A stretch of DNA of 15,479 nt from positions 1 to 15,479 of the forward strand of contig MWDY01000257.1 in NCBI GenBank assembly GCA_002070755.1. The letters are read 5' to 3'. The position numbers and the translations under genes are program-made. Of the stretch, positions 15,131 to 15,479 are shown piece by piece. Every line of letters starts with the position of its first letter. Position 1 is the first letter of the stretch. Below the pieces are notes generated by a model. It worked only from the letters and a program-made list of their open reading frames with translations, searched no databases and was not told the origin of the DNA. The DNA is from Spirochaetes bacterium ADurb.Bin110 (GTDB taxonomy: Bacteria > Spirochaetota > Spirochaetia > Treponematales > Rectinemataceae).

Positions 15131-15479
15131 TTAGCCCATTTTGAAGCTATCCGCCATCTTGTTTCCCTGAAAGGTATTCATCAGGTATACGATAATAAAT
15201 ACTACGACGAGCAGGACTGTAGACAATGCGCTTGCTTCTCCCATCTTGCCATCCGCGACCGCTGCATAGATCTGTATGGGAACAGTGCGGGTTTTTGGAC
15301 CATAGAGAAGAATCGTCGTGCTTAGCTCCTGGAGCAATGTGGTGAAGGTTAGAATCGAACCACTAATAATACCTGGCAATATGAGTGGAAGGCTCACACG
15401 TCTGAAAGTATAGAACCAGGTAGCGCCTGCAATGATAGAAGATTCTTCCAATTTCGGATCTAATTGGGTAAGGCTTGCC
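15131..15479 (-). CDS. ABC transporter permease, C-terminal part (FbpB/ThiP-like; 5' end outside window)
   Basis: The frame runs off the right edge, and about 115 C-terminal residues are visible. The cytoplasmic EAA loop reads ASLTQLDPKLEESSIIAGAT at the edge, followed by FYTFRRVSLPLILPGI. Two membrane segments follow, one around SGSILTFTTLLQELSTTILL and one around ALSTVLLVVVFIIVYLM, ending in a short cytoplasmic tail. The ELSTTILLYGPKTRTVPIQIY segment is typical of the second half of fused permeases for iron(III), thiamine or aminoethylphosphonate. This is a different class from the CUT1 pair earlier in the window. A TTG codon at 15451 is inside the EAA loop and is not the start. The substrate cannot be decided from this fragment. 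Confidence 0.85.
   Translation of the reverse strand, partial: ASLTQLDPKLEESSIIAGATWFYTFRRVSLPLILPGIISGSILTFTTLLQELSTTILLYGPKTRTVPIQIYAAVADGKMGEASALSTVLLVVVFIIVYLMNTFQGNKMADSFKMG

Noticed and set aside
1..15479. Mobile elements, CRISPR arrays, tRNA or rRNA genes
   Set aside because: No transposase-like frame, regularly spaced repeats, or recognisable RNA gene was found by reading both strands.

Overview
The window is a bacterial chromosome segment dominated by carbohydrate uptake and breakdown. GC looks to be in the mid-40s percent by eye; I did not compute it. A spirochaete-like diderm is my best guess, with modest confidence. The reasons are a CUT1 sugar transporter encoded without its own ATPase, a binding protein with a plain cleavable signal peptide rather than a lipobox, and a lone FemABX-type aminoacyltransferase. 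No rRNA, tRNA, CRISPR array, insertion sequence or phage gene was seen.

Region 1 (1-3935, plus strand) holds the C-terminal part of a GH31 alpha-glycosidase, a LacI-family regulator 17 bases downstream, and a GH4 NAD/metal-dependent alpha-glycosidase. A perfect 14-base palindrome lies before the GH4 gene. Region 2 (3950-7009, minus strand) is an ABC sugar importer in the unusual order permease-permease-binding protein, running towards the GH4 gene. Region 3 (7034-7479) is an AT-rich divergent regulatory interval. Region 4 (7480-10425, plus strand) is a two-gene unit: a GH43-like beta-propeller glycosidase and a 682-residue protein resembling six-hairpin (alpha/alpha)6 glycosidases. Together these look like one catabolic locus for a plant- or bacteria-derived oligosaccharide: the ABC system imports it, GH43, GH31, GH4 and the 682-residue protein trim it, and LacI probably senses a product.

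Region 5 (10460-12465) is housekeeping-like: a FemABX peptidoglycan interpeptide-bridge transferase (GTG start) and, divergently, a sirtuin whose promoter appears to place transcription initiation at its ATG. Region 6 (12518-14213, minus strand) is an amino-sugar phosphate operon with a NagB-like deaminase followed by a NagA-like deacetylase. Both depart from the textbook enzymes: NagB has Asn where Escherichia coli has its catalytic Asp, and NagA is about 60-70 residues short at the N terminus. Divergent from it is a 276-residue protein of PP2C (PPM) phosphatase pattern. The right edge cuts an ABC permease resembling iron(III)/thiamine-type FbpB/ThiP proteins.

There is no clear evidence of a dramatic new system. 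The best candidates for novelty are the 682-residue putative glycosidase, the variant NagA/NagB pair beside the PP2C-like protein, the GH43 acid-motif substitution, and the possibly leaderless sirtuin transcript.
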